From Hybos culiciformis (Eukaryota; Arthropoda; Insecta; Diptera; Hybotidae), in the NCBI GenBank assembly GCA_964007475.1, contig OZ023273.1:143379308-143443307 (forward strand): 64,000 bases of DNA. Reading direction: 5' to 3'. The notes beneath the pieces are model-generated. The model was not told the DNA's origin. It saw nothing but the letters and a program-made list of their open reading frames with translations, and did not search any database. The position numbers were made by a program, and so were the translations under genes. How positions within the stretch are numbered: position 1 is the first letter of the stretch; each line of letters begins with the position of its first letter. Of the stretch, positions 11,419 through 26,567 are shown piece after piece.

Positions 11419-13849
11419 AGTCAGAAACTGCAATACAATTTAATATTGATATGATATAGACTAAAATTAAAAATTGATAATTTTTTTTTTGATTTAAACT
11501 GATTTAATGACGAATGCAATCAACTTGATTATTGGAATTTAATAATAAATTATTTGTACATATTTATTTATTTGAAAATGAAAAGAATTAAATACTATAA
11601 GCCTGCATTTGGCTCTTAATACCAGAAAAATTGTAAAATTCTAATTTTCATTTGCATATATTTAACAAATTTCAATGAACAAATTATGTGTTCATTATAT
11701 TGACGATTTACGTTCTTCGTATTTATAAAAATCAATACAAAATTTTGATATTTCTGTTAATAAAAAGTTTTTGAGAAGATTATGTAGCGTATCAATGACT
11801 GCTAACAGCTTAATCAATAATTCATAGTCATAAATTTTTTTAATTCTAAACAAAAAAAAAATCTCTACTAATCGTTACGTAAGCTCTTCTCAATGATGCC
11901 ATATATATATTTTTATGTTTAATATTATATATACGTAAAAATAATTTTTATTTGTGATATAAACAAAAAGATTATAAATAATTATTAAAATATTAGTTAG
12001 CTTAAAAAAAAAAAAACAAAATATTACGATTATGATATTCTTAATTTAAGACATAATATCATCAGAAAAAAAAATTATATTGAGTTATAATAAATATATT
12101 AAATTTGAAGGAAACTCCTATGGAGTTATTTTGACGTATTTAAATTATTATTTAAATTATTATTTAATTTTGATATTTTTGAATCAGAAATAATATATTC
12201 TCATAAATTTGTTTAAGTATTTTTGTTAATTTATATATTAAGCCAAAAAATTTCTATGTTGATGTAATTTTTTTTTTTTTTATTAAATTTTTTCATGAAA
12301 TTAAAAAGGTTAAAATATTCTTCTAAATAAATACCTGTCTTATTTATTTATATAACATTTTTTTCTTCATTTTTCCAATTAAAATTACATTAAAAGTACA
12401 TTATTTATAGAATTTTTTTTTTCTCATGATTGTTTTGTTGTAACTTTGTAAGGCCTAAAAAAAACGAAATTAAAGACCAAGAAGAAAATTATTTAATTAT
12501 TTTTTTCTTATATTTCCATTTAAGATTATTATAATATGTAAATAATTAATATAATATAGACTTTATCAAGTAATGCTTTAATAAATCCTAAAATTCTTAT
12601 CAATATCCATATTTTGTAGATTGAATATATATTTAAAAAATAAATTATATTGTTTTCCATATTCAAACAAAATATATGGAAAACAACTTATAGCACATCT
12701 GGCTTAATATAATCATATAATTAAATGTATTTTCCTAGTTTATGTCTTAAAAAATAAATTATTGATTAGTAAACTAAACAATAATATATACTCTCTCTTT
12801 AAAGTTGGTTAAAATTAAATTGAAAAGAATCTATAAGGAATAACTATAAAAATAATACTTTTACAATATTTATAATAAACTAATAATATATAATTCTATT
12901 AGTAAAATATTTTTTTATAATAAAATATAAAAATGATTATTATTATAACATACAATACAATATCCAGACACTTATATTAAAAATTGAAAAAAAAAAAAGA
13001 ATAATGATGTAATGTAAATACTCTTAATTGCCAAAACGTAAATATAATAGTAAATTATGTATATATATTTTTTATTTAAAAGCACACCTATATATTCTAT
13101 AAATATATATTTAATTATATTTATAATATATATAATACCACCCTATTTCAGTAATGAAAATGTAACACTTTTTTGAATGAATAAATATCATAATCAGCTG
13201 ATTTTTATTATGAAATTCTCAATTTATTACATGACATAAATCATAAAGTTATTATGAACTGTTGTAAGTAAATAAAAATCTAAAAAATAAATATCTTAGT
13301 ATCTAATTTGACTGAATTTATGCCGGGTGTTTCATTTGAATTGTTCGAATAATTATTATTTTTATATTCTGTAGCTAAAAAAGAACATTGGTTAAACATT
13401 TTTAGAAAATCAAAACACATGACTTTTACACTCAAATCGGTAATTAAATTCAATTAATCCGATTACTTTTTTCCAGTTTCTTTGTTTCATTATATCAATC
13501 AGCTGAAATTTTGTGCTTTTAAACTATTATTTTATCAAAAGTAAGTATACTAAGGTATAATTTTTTATACATACATACAAATATCATATTTCCAAAAATA
13601 ATCAAATTTGACTTATTTTTAAACTAGTGATAATAATAAGAATATGTTATTGTTATCAATTAAAACTCTGATATGGAAAGTTAATGAACTAAAAAAAAAA
13701 AATTTAAAATTTATATCTTTTGAACAATTAAATAAATTATTATAATTAAAGACAAAAATTATTTAAAGTTTGAAATAAATTTATGTAGTTTTAGCAAAAG
13801 GACCCATTGAATAACCAAAGAAAATTAGTTAATAAGTTAATAAATGAAA

Positions 13850-13874
13850 ATATATATATATATATATATATATA
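13850..13874. repeat. TA dinucleotide microsatellite
   Basis: An uninterrupted AT repeat of about twelve units is visible. Confidence 0.85.
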
Positions 13875-16800
13875 AATAATGTTATATAAAAGAGAAAATT
13901 TAAATAAATAATGTATAGTCAAAAATTTTCCAAGAAATATTTATTACAATTTAAATTTAGAACAGTTTTCTATCTAGGTATGTAGATTATAGATTTTTTT
14001 ATTACTCAAATTCGTGGAAAAATCTATAAATAGGTAGATACATGTGATATACTATGGTTATGATTTCATTTTTTAATTATTCACGATTATGTATAGAATA
14101 TTATTTTAGATATATTTTCAATTTCATTTAAAAATGATTAGTAAATCAAATTTGCATATAAAACTTAATAACTTCACAGCTTCAATATTGTTCTTAATAA
14201 ATAACTGCGTAAAACAATCTGTGAATCTTATTAATTTTTTTAAACAACCAAAATAGGATATTTTTTTCTTTTAATCTTTATATACTAAGTATATATATTT
14301 TTTTTCATCATGTCATAATGAAAACATCATAAAAACGTTTCCGTAATAGATTGTAAGATTTTCTGATGGCAAGAAATAACATTGACATCCGGGAAAACTT
14401 TTTGTTAAATTTAATATACTTTATGTCTACTTAATTCAGATTCATATAAAAATATCATATTATTATGTGTAAGTATACAATGTTAATATTTTCTATATCT
14501 CATAAATTATAATATATTTGTATAATTTTATATATCCTTAATGTTTATTTTCTGAAAACATTCCATTATATTTATTTATGTAGAACTCATCCATCAACTA
14601 AATTGACATAAAAATAATTCATTTCCGCGGAATTATACAGCTGCAATTCTAAAATAAACCATACATTATAAATATATCATTTATTTGTGATTGGTGTCAA
14701 TATTTTAAAAAAAATATTTTTTTTTATCAATAATGTGTTCGCTAAGTAGAATTTAAGTTAATTAAGTTTGGTTGACGGTACCAAATTACAAATAGGATTT
14801 TTATTTTTGACTGAGGGCTATAAAAAGTGTATTACAAAATATATATATTTTTTTTCTTATTAGCTTGGATTAAAAATAAGATAATGCTTCCTACTTTTAT
14901 AAGGAATGGCCGTATACATCAATCCTCAAAATAAATTTGTTGAAAAAAAACAAAATTTGTAAGCTTAAATTATAATTTTTATCACTGCATAATGATATGA
15001 ATATATGAATCAGATTCTCGTTAAAAAAAAACATTGTAACACCTACATTATGTGTTTATTATTTATGACAAGTTTATCCGTTCTATTAAAAATAATAATA
15101 ATATATTAAATTATAATATAATTAATAGATATTTAATTACTTATATTGTTAGAGACTACTAGTGAAAGAATTAATTATTTCAGTGCCTAGAGTCCTAGAT
15201 CTTCCTTTTTTTTCTAATAAAAAAATTGAAAAATAAGCTTTTTGGGTCTTACAATATATAAGAACTGAAAAGATCCGTATCTGAATCTTGATTTTGTATC
15301 AACAAAAATAATTTATTTTTTCCTTTTTTTTTTTGTTTATTTTTACGTGACTCACAATATCCACTAAAATATCCAATTAATATGTTCTATACTCAGTGGT
15401 AATATTAGGGTGGTACTGTGCAGTAAGACCGTTCCACTTAATAAAATTTTCAAAATTTTCCATACAAATTGATAATATTTTTATCCATAGTTAATTAAGT
15501 AAAGTAATAAATTACAACGTTCCGGAAAACAACTTTTTACACTTTGGTGTCGTCAGAGATTATGCAAGCTGAAAATATTCATCTTTTGAGAACTAAGAGA
15601 ATTTTTAACGTAATTCATGCTAATTTTGCCGAATCAAGTGAATTCAGCACCTTGAGTTATATCATAAACGAAATTGTTTACTAAATGTAGCAACAAGAAA
15701 CAATTTAACAATATTTAGTTTAATGAAGAAATCGATATAAGAATTTGACGCTTGTCACATGTAAAATCATATTTGGCATCTCTGGCAGTTATTTAATTAA
15801 ATATTTAATATTAAACTGTTTTTATTTCATCAATACTATGGGTATCTCAAATTTCTTTTTTCAAGCATATCGGTTGTTAAAATTTTCGAATATCACCACT
15901 GTCTAATATACTATTCTACATACAACATAAATGTACAATAATTAAGAAATATATTCAACACGTTATTAACTAAATGGCAATAGTAAAATGAATATTCTAT
16001 TCTGAATCTAAGAATGTTTCAAGCTGAAATATTAATTAGTAAAGTGCTAAAAAAGGTCCAATCAATATATTCAAGTAAAAGAAAACACAAAAAAAAAAAA
16101 TCTGCAAATGCTAAAAAAAAGTTTGATCTACACTGAATCTAAATTTGAAAGAAAATAATGTCATTTGAGATTGATTTAAGATTTAATATAGGAATCATGC
16201 TTTCACTTTCTTTTAAGGAAAAAGCACATCATTTATCAAAAAAAAAAATCAATTTCCCAATAATAATAAAATGAAACCTTTCTGATTGATTTTTCAAAGA
16301 TACAAATTTGTAAGAATATTTTTTTTTTGTTTTATGTTTCATCGAAATTCAGATTCTGAGTAGAATAACAATTTTCTTTTTCTTTGTTTGAAATGAAAAA
16401 AATTTAAGAAAATATTAATATTATTTTAGGGCTCAAATTTTTTATGCCAAACTATTAAGGTTGTTTGAAATGGAACACGAAGACTAAGGAAATTATAATT
16501 GTATTAATAAATTATTGGCAACACGTTAAAAAAAAAAGGAAAATTTAAAAATAATGTTATAATTTTGAAATGTGAATTTTTAGAAATAATTTAAAATTTG
16601 ACCCCTAAATAAATGCGATGCCACAAAGTTATCTATTCCAATTAAATTCTATTTAAATATCTAAAATAAAGTATAATACAATGTACATTGTACCTATAAA
16701 AAATTTTTGCTTCTAAAAGTTTTATTTTATTTAATTTTTCTATATTCCCTTAAATTTTAATAGTTATTGCTTTGAAAAACCATAATTGGGATCAAGTTTA

Positions 16801-19475
16801 CCGCGATTTTCCTTATTCAATTAAAATTAAAAGGATTTAAAACTAACTAACGTTTTGTTAATTTGACATAATTTCAATTATTTTTTATCCTATTCATTTT
16901 AATTTTATTATAAAAATGTTTTTTTTTTTTATCATTATTAAATTCTACTTATTTTGCACAATTAAAAGGATTAGATAGAATGCATCATTTTATATCTATA
17001 TACCTTTTTTTTTTGTGTAGGTACCTATAATACAATTCTATATGTACATTATTTGTTGTTGAAGCATAAATGAAAAAAAAGAAATAAATAAATAAATAAG
17101 AAAAATAAAATATAATTATAAAATGAAAATCATTCCAGTCTAGTGAAAATGTTTTTCCTTTAAGTTTTCTGTATTTAAAAAAATTTTAATTATCATTATT
17201 ATCCATAGAAAATTAATTAAGATATTATTATATCCTTTTTTTTTTTTGTTTTATTTTTGTTATATTTCGCATGATTTGTTTAGCTTTTCCATCCCGCAAG
17301 GCCAAGAAAGTACCTACATTAATGTCTCTAAAGAAAAAAATGCCACATGTAGCAAAAAGAAAATTATTTCAAGAATTTATTACTTTATTATATAAAAATC
17401 TGTTGCTAATTAAATTTATAAATTTATGCCTTTTGTTTTTACTGCTATGCTAACGAAGGATAACGAAATTAATAATAAATTTCTATATTAATGTTACTAG
17501 GTTACAATGGTTTTATTATTTTTATTTTATGGTGTCGTGAAAAGAAAAATAGGATTATTGAAAATATAGGAATAATAGTATTTTAATTAATTATATTTTG
17601 AAAAATTTTTTTAACATTTTTAACTATTACATTTATACTGAACTTAAAATTTTTTTTCCGATATTTATTTAAAATTTAGTTAAATCTTAAACAAATCAAG
17701 ATTTAAGAATCAAGTTGGAATATTTCGTCGTTAGGTGTATCAAAATATTGTCTGAACAACACCCGCCTTTTTTTAAATAAATCTTGTTAAACATGATATT
17801 CAACGCAGCAGTCAAATATGAATAAACAATAGTTTATGAAAAATATTTCATTACTTTGAAAATTTCATTAAAAATCAAAATATTTTCTTTTCAGAGACTC
17901 ATGAATATTTGTCTTATATCCCTGTTTTGGGTAATTTCCAGCCTTTTTAAAGTAATGTTCATTTGGTTCCGTTTGTAGTTTTCTAGTTTAATTGAACGAA
18001 AAATTTAATATCATCATATCTAATTGAAACCTGTTCAAATGTACTTTAAGTATAAGGTCTAATAATTTTCATTATGATTATTTGCTACTTAGGGCAACAT
18101 AAATCTAAGCAAAATCTAAGCCAAACGATATAAAATGAATATACAGTTCTTTATTTTAAAACTTAAGAAGACACCTAACGAGATATTCGAAATTTATGTT
18201 AAGATTATGTTAACACTTAAAATGGTTTTAAATAGATTCTGAAAATGTCCAAATGTTATAAAGCCGGAAATTTAATGTTAAACTTTTAAAGGAATAAGCT
18301 CTTTAATTCAAGAAAAACGATAACGTTTTGTACATAAAGGATTTCAAGGTTCTTTTAAAAAAATTATCTTACAGAATGAATTTATACATTTTTATTAAAA
18401 TCTTAATTTTTTTTTTACAGTGGACATTTTAAATTTAACACATTCATACAGATTTTCTAGATAATAAATTAGAGGCATTAAAAATTTGACCCTCAAAAAA
18501 AGGTGAATATAACAAATTTTATTAAAGAAAAATTGAATAAAATAAATTAATTTTTTCTTACAAGAAATTTATTAAATTAAATAAAATAATTCAAGTGAAA
18601 AAATGATGAATTAATTATTTAAAAAAAATTATTTAAAAAATTCTTAGTATTAAAATAATTGGAATAAAATTTTATTTATTATATCTAACTTTTCTGCTTT
18701 GTGGTTTTTATCTTTTTATATAAAATTGTTTTCCCCCTTAAATAAGAAATTTACTTGGAATGTTAAGGAAAATATTTTGCAAAATATCTAATATTTCTTT
18801 TATTTTTTTAATTTACGAAAAATTATTAATTTTGTGTGTTGCAATGAGTTGTTGTCATGACTGGTTTTGATCGTATAATATTGACAAAGAAAAATTTATT
18901 GATTAGGAATTTAATTTTTTCTTAATATATAACATAGTATCTCAATCTCAATAACACAGAAACTTAAGAGAATTGATTTATTAATAAAATTAATAAATTT
19001 CAATAAATATTTAATAAATATTTTAGTACACTATATTTTTATATACGTGTACTTAAATTTGACATGTATTATGTATATAATGTAGGTATATATACAAATT
19101 GTTAGGATTACACTATACTTATTTTTTTTCATTCTGTTCTACATTATATTATTCAAATTTATTCAACATATTTATTTCAATGCTACTCTTTTATGAAATT
19201 TAGTTTAATAAATGGAAATTGAAAAAAATCTTTCGATGCAGTGGACTATTGACTTTACTGTGTGAAAAAATAATTCAAGTTATAATGCGGTTTCACTGTA
19301 ATTAAATCAAAAACCAACTGGTAATTGCTTTAAAGACAAAACTTAATCCAAAATAATTTTGTTTTTCTCACAAATAATTTTTATAATAAATCTAAATAAT
19401 ATAATAATATTATTTTATTTTTCAATATATACGTTTGTATATATTTCAGAATTTTAATTTATGAGCTTAAAATAG

Positions 19476-19476
<1 letters not shown>

Positions 19477-19507
<31 letters not shown>
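19477..19507. repeat. TAA trinucleotide microsatellite
   Basis: About ten uninterrupted TAA/ATA units are visible in the sequence. Confidence 0.85.
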
Positions 19508-19510
<3 letters not shown>

Positions 19511-22500
19511 TAAAAAAATCGGAAATCAGAAAACGTGCTCAAAATAAAAATTTTGTATCAATTTTTATTTAAAAGACAAAAGTACCAATTTCCAATTAAT
19601 TAGATAATATTATTTATCTATTGAGCATACTCTCTATAATAATATCCTTTTACGATCTCTTGGACTAAATTTTCATCATATTTATATCGACATAAAATAT
19701 AGTTATTGTGTATAACAAAAAAAAAGGAATATAGAATGAAAAATTTGTATGTTATAAAAATGTTGAATGAATAATAAAATGTTCTGGATGTTATTTTGGT
19801 CATTTTATATTTACTATGTGTATGTATATATAAGTGTATCTTTGTAAAAAGATAAAAAAATTAAGCATGTGTATCTTTGTACCATTTTTATGTATTCTAT
19901 ATATACAAAATTAGTGAATAAGAAATATTATTAATTATGTTTGCTGTCAGCAGACGTCTCCAAAATAATATTATTGGAAACAGGAAAAAGAAAGAAACTT
20001 CTGTCTTTATTAAATAAATCTGGGATTATAATAGCAATCTAAAAAATTTGAAATTCAATTTAAAGGCAACTAAATCAAGATCTCAGAGCAGTTAGTAGAA
20101 TATATTTTTATTTCTTTAATTATGATTATTAAATGAAAATAATAAAAAACAATAATACATATCGTTAAAATAAGATTTAAGTTATCTAGTTCCAATAATC
20201 AAAGTGGAAAAATAAAAAATTTTGAGTGATTTAAAAGTTATTTATTATCGACTTATATGCTTACGTGATATGAACATTAAAGCAGATTTATCTGAAAATA
20301 TCATTAAAATTGGATATACATATGTTAAAATTTCAATGATTTTGAAAAATTTTCTATTTTTCTATTTTTTTTTTTAGTTTATGAAACTCAGTATCAGTAA
20401 TGGTCTGAAAATAAATGAAATTAAATTTTAAGAAGAAAATGAAAAAAAAAAACATCAAATTTATGTTTCTATGTTATTTTGTTATCGGAAATTTTTAAAG
20501 AGCTACTTAAAAACGTGTTCAGATTGTTTAAATATATATTTCGATATAATGCATATGTATATAAAAGAAAAAGCATCAAATAAAAATTTCTCTGTACATA
20601 TTCACGAATAAAATATATAAAAAGAAAAAGAGGCAAAAAAAAGGCAGGCAGATCACGCAAACATTTCCAAAAATTGTTGGAATTTTCCTAAATTAAAAAA
20701 TAAAAACAATATCCTTCTTTGTTATGTTTTGACTTTTTTTTTTATGTAAACAGTCTTTTTTATTTTCCTACATTTATATATAAAATATTTAAGAGAATTA
20801 AAAATTTAAGCTTTTTAAAGAAGTTTTGTGGGAGTTTTTCTACTATACACGAGATGAAAATAAAAAGAATTTTCCTTTGAAGAATATTTATGTCAAATTA
20901 ATAAGGCATAATTTTTTGTTTATTGAAAAATATGAGCAATTAGAGAACGCAACTTAGTTTGACTTATACAAGATAAAAAAAAAAATGTTATCATTATTAT
21001 TATTATTTTTTTTTAACCAAAAGTTATGTTGGAATTTTAATAGGAATTATTTATAATGATCATTTTTTGCCATTAAGCAAATATTATATTTATTTTTATG
21101 TTTATATATCCATCTTTTCTGTGAATATTTTTGTTACAGATAATAGAGTGGCTCTACTTTATTTATAGCCATTAAATTAAGTTTTCAGAGCTAGAATGTG
21201 CGTAAAATTGTATACTTTGATATTAAGGACTTGAAAATAAGTAGGCGGTCTAAGATTTGCAAAAATCGTATGAATTTTGAAATTTAAGATACAACACAAT
21301 ATTATATGTTTGAGAAGTGAAGTTCTACGAAGCTTCATTAAATTAGAATCTTGAATTAGATTTATATTGCTTCCTTTAAGAATATTATTTTAAAAGTTCT
21401 AATCAGCTTTGTGATATAAAATATATACTAATTTACTGTTCCCTTTACCTTAAAATTTTATATAATAACATGTTGCGCTCGATAAATAAACATATTAATT
21501 GGATATAATCTTTGATTTTAATAAAAAATCTTATCTTCGTTATTTAATTCGTTTTTTTTCAGCAACCATTATTACGGCTTGTTTATTATAAGAAAATATT
21601 ATCCATATCTAGTTATAATAAATACCCGAAAATAAAAAAAAATAAAATAAAAAATTGGTTTTTTTATTAATATTTTTATGCCTGAAAAAAGATGAAACGG
21701 AGTGAATAAAATATTTTTTTATTTCATGAGAATATTTATCAGTGCTTGACGTGTATAAAATAAAAAGGGAGAATTTCTATATTTTATGATTTTTTTTTAT
21801 ATACATATATCTAAAGTCATCTAATTTTATTCACGTCCCTAAAGTGGGAATCTGTTAATGTCCTTTACAAAAATTAAATACATAAATCTTTTTTATAATA
21901 ACTTATTTCAGTGACATATTTTATGTCGGAAAATGTAATAAAAACCATTTAAGTAATAGCGTTTAGGAGAGTTTTGTACCTTATTTTTTTCGTGCTTTTA
22001 TGAAAAGTACACCTTATCAAAAAAAAAAAACCAAGAAAAGAAGGTTAATTATGTTTTCAACCTTAAAGCAATAAAATTCACTTGTATATAGGAAAAAAAA
22101 ATGTAAGAATTTTATTTAAGTTGGTGAAAGAATAATTTTGTTTATCGTTCAAAATTGTGGGAAGAAAAATATTTTTCTACTGTTTTTCAAATCATATTAT
22201 CGCTGTAAACTCCACATACATATTAACTATGCTTATTTAGTTTATTATTATCATTAAGTTTAAATTCTTGGAAAAAAAAATACAGGAACCATTTTTCTAT
22301 TTATATAATAGGTCAGCCCAGAGAGTATTTCTAACATGTAAGGATTGCTATCAAAAATAAATGTGAGCTTTCATTAAAGGATCTAAAGTACGATAAAAGT
22401 ACCTAAAGTATCTTTTTTATTTAATATTGGAGACACTTGATTGATAAATACGAGCATTATGCTGAAATGCAAATATAAATTATGATTTATCTCCAGGCGA

Positions 22501-24245
22501 ATGAACTTCGTTTTCTGCCTAGTCAATATCAGTGTACCGTCAATGTGTGTGAAAAATAGTATTGTTCAATATTTATTATTTTACTTCATTTCATAGAGCG
22601 TTGCACATTGATGATGGTCTACACAATTGTTTCATTTCCAAAATTTTATTATTCCTTAAAACTACGTTTAACAAATAAGAACAATATTTCGGACAATATT
22701 CTAATTTAATACTCTTAAAAAAAAAAAGATTTAAATAAAATCTTCAAAGTAATTTTAAATAAAATAATCATATTAGAATTTTTATTGATAAAGAAATATA
22801 TATGTTTTAATCATTAATAGTCACATAACAATAATTTGAATAAGATGCAAAAGAGATTCATTCAGATATATAATAATAAAATAAAAATTCGTTAAAGTTT
22901 GACTATAAGTACACTTACTTATTAAATTCTATTTTAGAATATCGTATTCACAGCTTAATATTTAGTATTAAAATTTTAAATTTTCTATTTAATTAATTAT
23001 TAATTTTTTATATTTTGTGAGTATATTTTGGAATAATAAAAATAAAAAAAAAATCTCTACTTCTATCATTACACTGTTCTTCAGACGAAAAAAGCAAAGT
23101 TTCTTTCCAGAAGCTCTCTAAATAATTTTCAGAGTCATCAACAGTTTGGTCTGATATCAATAATTTTGAAATATTTTAGTATTTATATTATTGAGATGAA
23201 ATCATTAATCTGGTGATGGCATAAGAAATTAGCAAGAAAAAAAAAAAACTTTTATACATTATTGAAGTCATGATAAATGATTTTTTAAATTATCATTTTC
23301 ATTTAGGTGTATTTTACCTAAAAATTTATTAATAAATTTTCATTCAAGGTTAAAAGAAGTAATAAATATCAGAAATAATGTTGGTAAAAGCATATAAATA
23401 TACATAAAAATTTAAAAAAAATATGTTTTATGTCAGAAGGAAAGATAAAATATTATCCTTAAATATTATTCCATTGAATTATTCTTATTATTCATGTAGC
23501 ATGAAATGGTGAAAAAAAATAATAATAAATATATATATGTTTTTATAATATAATGTAATGTAATGTGAAGTCATCTTTATGGAATAAATTTGTTATAATA
23601 TTTCAATAGAATTATTTCTACATGATCTTTTTTAAAGAAGTCAAGGATAATCTTAGAGATGCATAAACAAACATAATATACATTATGTACATATGTATAC
23701 CTACACAAAAATATTTTATGGCCATCGTAATAGCAACTAATAGTTTAATATGTCAATAATTGAAAATAAAATAAAAACAAAAAAAACATACTATTCTATT
23801 CTATTTTTTTAAATATTTCACTCGAAATATTTAAATTTCTCATATTTCATCACAATATATCCCAAATTTCTACCAATTTTAGATGAACGGATAACTTATA
23901 TTTGTAATTTATAATGATGTTTAATTTTTTTTTTTTAATAAAAGTATACCTTGCACATTCGGACATCGTTTCTTACTCGACCTGTGTATATACATATTTT
24001 TAGAAGGACTTTCTTTTTTAAAGAATGATAACAAAAAAAAGTTATTTTTAAAGATACTCCATTGATGATTCTGCAATTAAGTCATCAAATGTAGAATAAT
24101 CGTTCAGATTTTTATAACTACATACTAACTTGTAAATGTGAAAAAATTTTAATAAACTTTTGTTGACAACTGTGACTTTAGAAATAATAGCTTCTACTGA
24201 TTGATCTTCGTGATTTCCCTAAGATCCAGCAATAATATTCAAACG

Positions 24246-24314
24246 TGTTGGTCATTTATGCAAACGGCGATCGACCGTAAAACATTTGAAGATCGACCAG
24301 TTATGCCACCCCTG
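24246..24314. mobile_element. Possible hAT transposon terminus (fragment)
   Basis: The sequence ends ATGCCACCCCTG, whose reverse complement CAGGGGTGGCAT is the usual form of hAT terminal repeats. Just inside are two GATCGACC motifs (about 24269 and 24292), like repeated subterminal transposase sites. This patch is clearly more GC-rich than its surroundings. I could not find the opposite terminus or a target duplication, so it is probably a truncated remnant. The left limit given is approximate. Confidence 0.4.
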
Positions 24315-25415
24315 TTATAGATTTTTTGCTGTCTCAAATCGTATTAATCTATATATATATATTAGGAAATCAACAAATATAGAATAGAAATGTTACCGAA
24401 AAATTATGGTAATTTAAAAAGAATAGTTTTTTCGACTATCTTAACTATGAATTTATCATGTGTATATTATTAACTTATTTTCATCAATTTGAACACTATA
24501 ATGAAATTTGCCTTTTTACCTTTTTCAATCTTCTAAAGTATAATTTCAAAATTTTATATTTTCGAACTTATAATAAAATTAAGTACCTACTATTATACTA
24601 AATTGAATAGGAAAAAATCTATTAAAAATTCTAAAATACTTATTATTTATTATTTATATATAATACAGCCCAAAAGAATAACAATACAACATGTGTGTTT
24701 ATATTAAATAAAAGGCCTAAGTTTTATGTTGTAACAATATATTTAATGAAAAAAACAAATTCCTTAATTGAAATTATAGTATAGTACTAAAATATTATAT
24801 ATATTTAAAAGATTTTCTTATAAAATAAAAAAAAAAAACTTTTTAGACTACTTATTTATTCAATACTTTAAGCTATATCTCGCATTCTATCTGAAAATAT
24901 ATATTTTATTTAATTCAATTAATTGAATTATGATAAAACCTTTTTATTTTTTGTTTTTATAAATAGAGAAATACATACTAGTATCTAGCATTCATATAAT
25001 ATACAACAACGTTACAATCTTTTCTAATTTAAGGTGAAAATTATTTTATGTTTTATTAAAGTATTGTATAAAAATGTTCTAATTAATATTGAATTGGAAT
25101 TAATGGAAAGGAAACTTAATGGAAAAATTCAATAAAACTATATTAGCCTAAAATGTATATTTAAATAAATTTGATCAAGCTTATTTTTCCTATATAACAG
25201 AGAAATTTGTTCAATATTTTTTTACTTTAAGAGCAATATTAAAGAGATTTTTAATAATAGAATTTAATATACAGACAATTAATTAAGTTGTGGTCTAAGA
25301 TAGTTTTTTTTTTAAATAACACTGAACTACCAAAATGAAAACATAATTAGGTTGTATATCTTCTATAATAGTAAAGAAAATTTAATTAAAGAAATATTAT
25401 TTTTGCACATAATAC
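24315..25415. other. AT-rich spacer
   Basis: I see no gene or recognisable element in this stretch, only AT-rich sequence with homopolymers. Confidence 0.5.
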
Positions 25416-25991
25416 AACTGGGCTTCTGTTGTAAGATATACTTTTGATGAATATCAAAAATTTCTTTACTTATAGAATTTAATTTAAAACATAAAAGAAA
25501 AATCATAATAGAGTCCATAATATGAAAATGATTGTTTCACAAGAATTTTCATTAAATTAAATTAAATAATAATATCATTTTTAATTTTCAAGGTGTTTTT
25601 TTCAAGTTTGTTGTTGTTGTAGAGATTAGAAATACCAGGAAAAATGCTAAATCATCAAAAAACTTTCTCTTTTACTTTTATGTTATTTATATTATAATAT
25701 ATAGGTTTTTCTGTAAGTTTACATTTTTAGAAAAGTGTATTTCAGATTGGTTTTCAAGCAAGTTCCAATTACTATTATTTCGGGTAATCATGTACATATA
25801 TATAATTAAATTATTTATCTTATTATATTTTTTATTATAATTATTTTTTTCTCAAATGTTCAATTTTTATTTAACAAAAAAATTCCTACATCTTTGGGTC
25901 AAAAATATATGAATATATAAAAGATATACTTAATAATACTATTGTTTTCAATTAAATATGATTTTCAAAGAAATTTATAGAGAATATAGTA
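25416..25991 (+). repeat. 576-bp tandem duplication, copy 1
   Basis: This block is repeated head to tail immediately downstream at an offset of 576 bases. Reading both copies side by side I found one difference, A at 25768 against C at 26344. The unit is AT-rich and non-coding. It contains a TTG triplet run and no terminal inverted repeats, so it looks like a recent segmental tandem duplication rather than a transposon. Confidence 0.93.
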
Positions 25992-26567
25992 AACTGGGCT
26001 TCTGTTGTAAGATATACTTTTGATGAATATCAAAAATTTCTTTACTTATAGAATTTAATTTAAAACATAAAAGAAAAATCATAATAGAGTCCATAATATG
26101 AAAATGATTGTTTCACAAGAATTTTCATTAAATTAAATTAAATAATAATATCATTTTTAATTTTCAAGGTGTTTTTTTCAAGTTTGTTGTTGTTGTAGAG
26201 ATTAGAAATACCAGGAAAAATGCTAAATCATCAAAAAACTTTCTCTTTTACTTTTATGTTATTTATATTATAATATATAGGTTTTTCTGTAAGTTTACAT
26301 TTTTAGAAAAGTGTATTTCAGATTGGTTTTCAAGCAAGTTCCACTTACTATTATTTCGGGTAATCATGTACATATATATAATTAAATTATTTATCTTATT
26401 ATATTTTTTATTATAATTATTTTTTTCTCAAATGTTCAATTTTTATTTAACAAAAAAATTCCTACATCTTTGGGTCAAAAATATATGAATATATAAAAGA
26501 TATACTTAATAATACTATTGTTTTCAATTAAATATGATTTTCAAAGAAATTTATAGAGAATATAGTA
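25992..26567 (+). repeat. 576-bp tandem duplication, copy 2
   Basis: This is the second unit of the direct repeat, ending at TATAGTAA where the sequence diverges. Near-identity over 576 bases implies a very recent duplication or a collapse/expansion artefact at an assembly join. Confidence 0.93.

Larger units (their letters stand above)
11065..24245. other. Long AT-rich gene desert with simple repeats
   Basis: I found no coding gene, RNA gene or intact transposon in about 13 kb. It holds many A/T homopolymers, a TA microsatellite at about 13850-13874, a TAA triplet repeat at about 19477-19507, and a short 13-bp-stem hairpin near 12650-12690. The first few hundred bases are probably the 3' untranslated region of the kinase. 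The listed short ORFs are unconvincing. Confidence 0.6.

Noticed and set aside
13320..13345. GCCGGGTGTTTC motif resembling a transposon end
   Set aside because: I found no inverted partner or target duplication nearby.
15405..15450. GGTGGTACTGTGCAGTAAGACC patch as a possible transposon terminus
   Set aside because: It is GC-richer than its surroundings, but no matching inverted end was found downstream.
17271..17453. 60-codon ORF with a Lys-rich segment
   Set aside because: It is short, isolated and without domain or splice support; compatible with chance.
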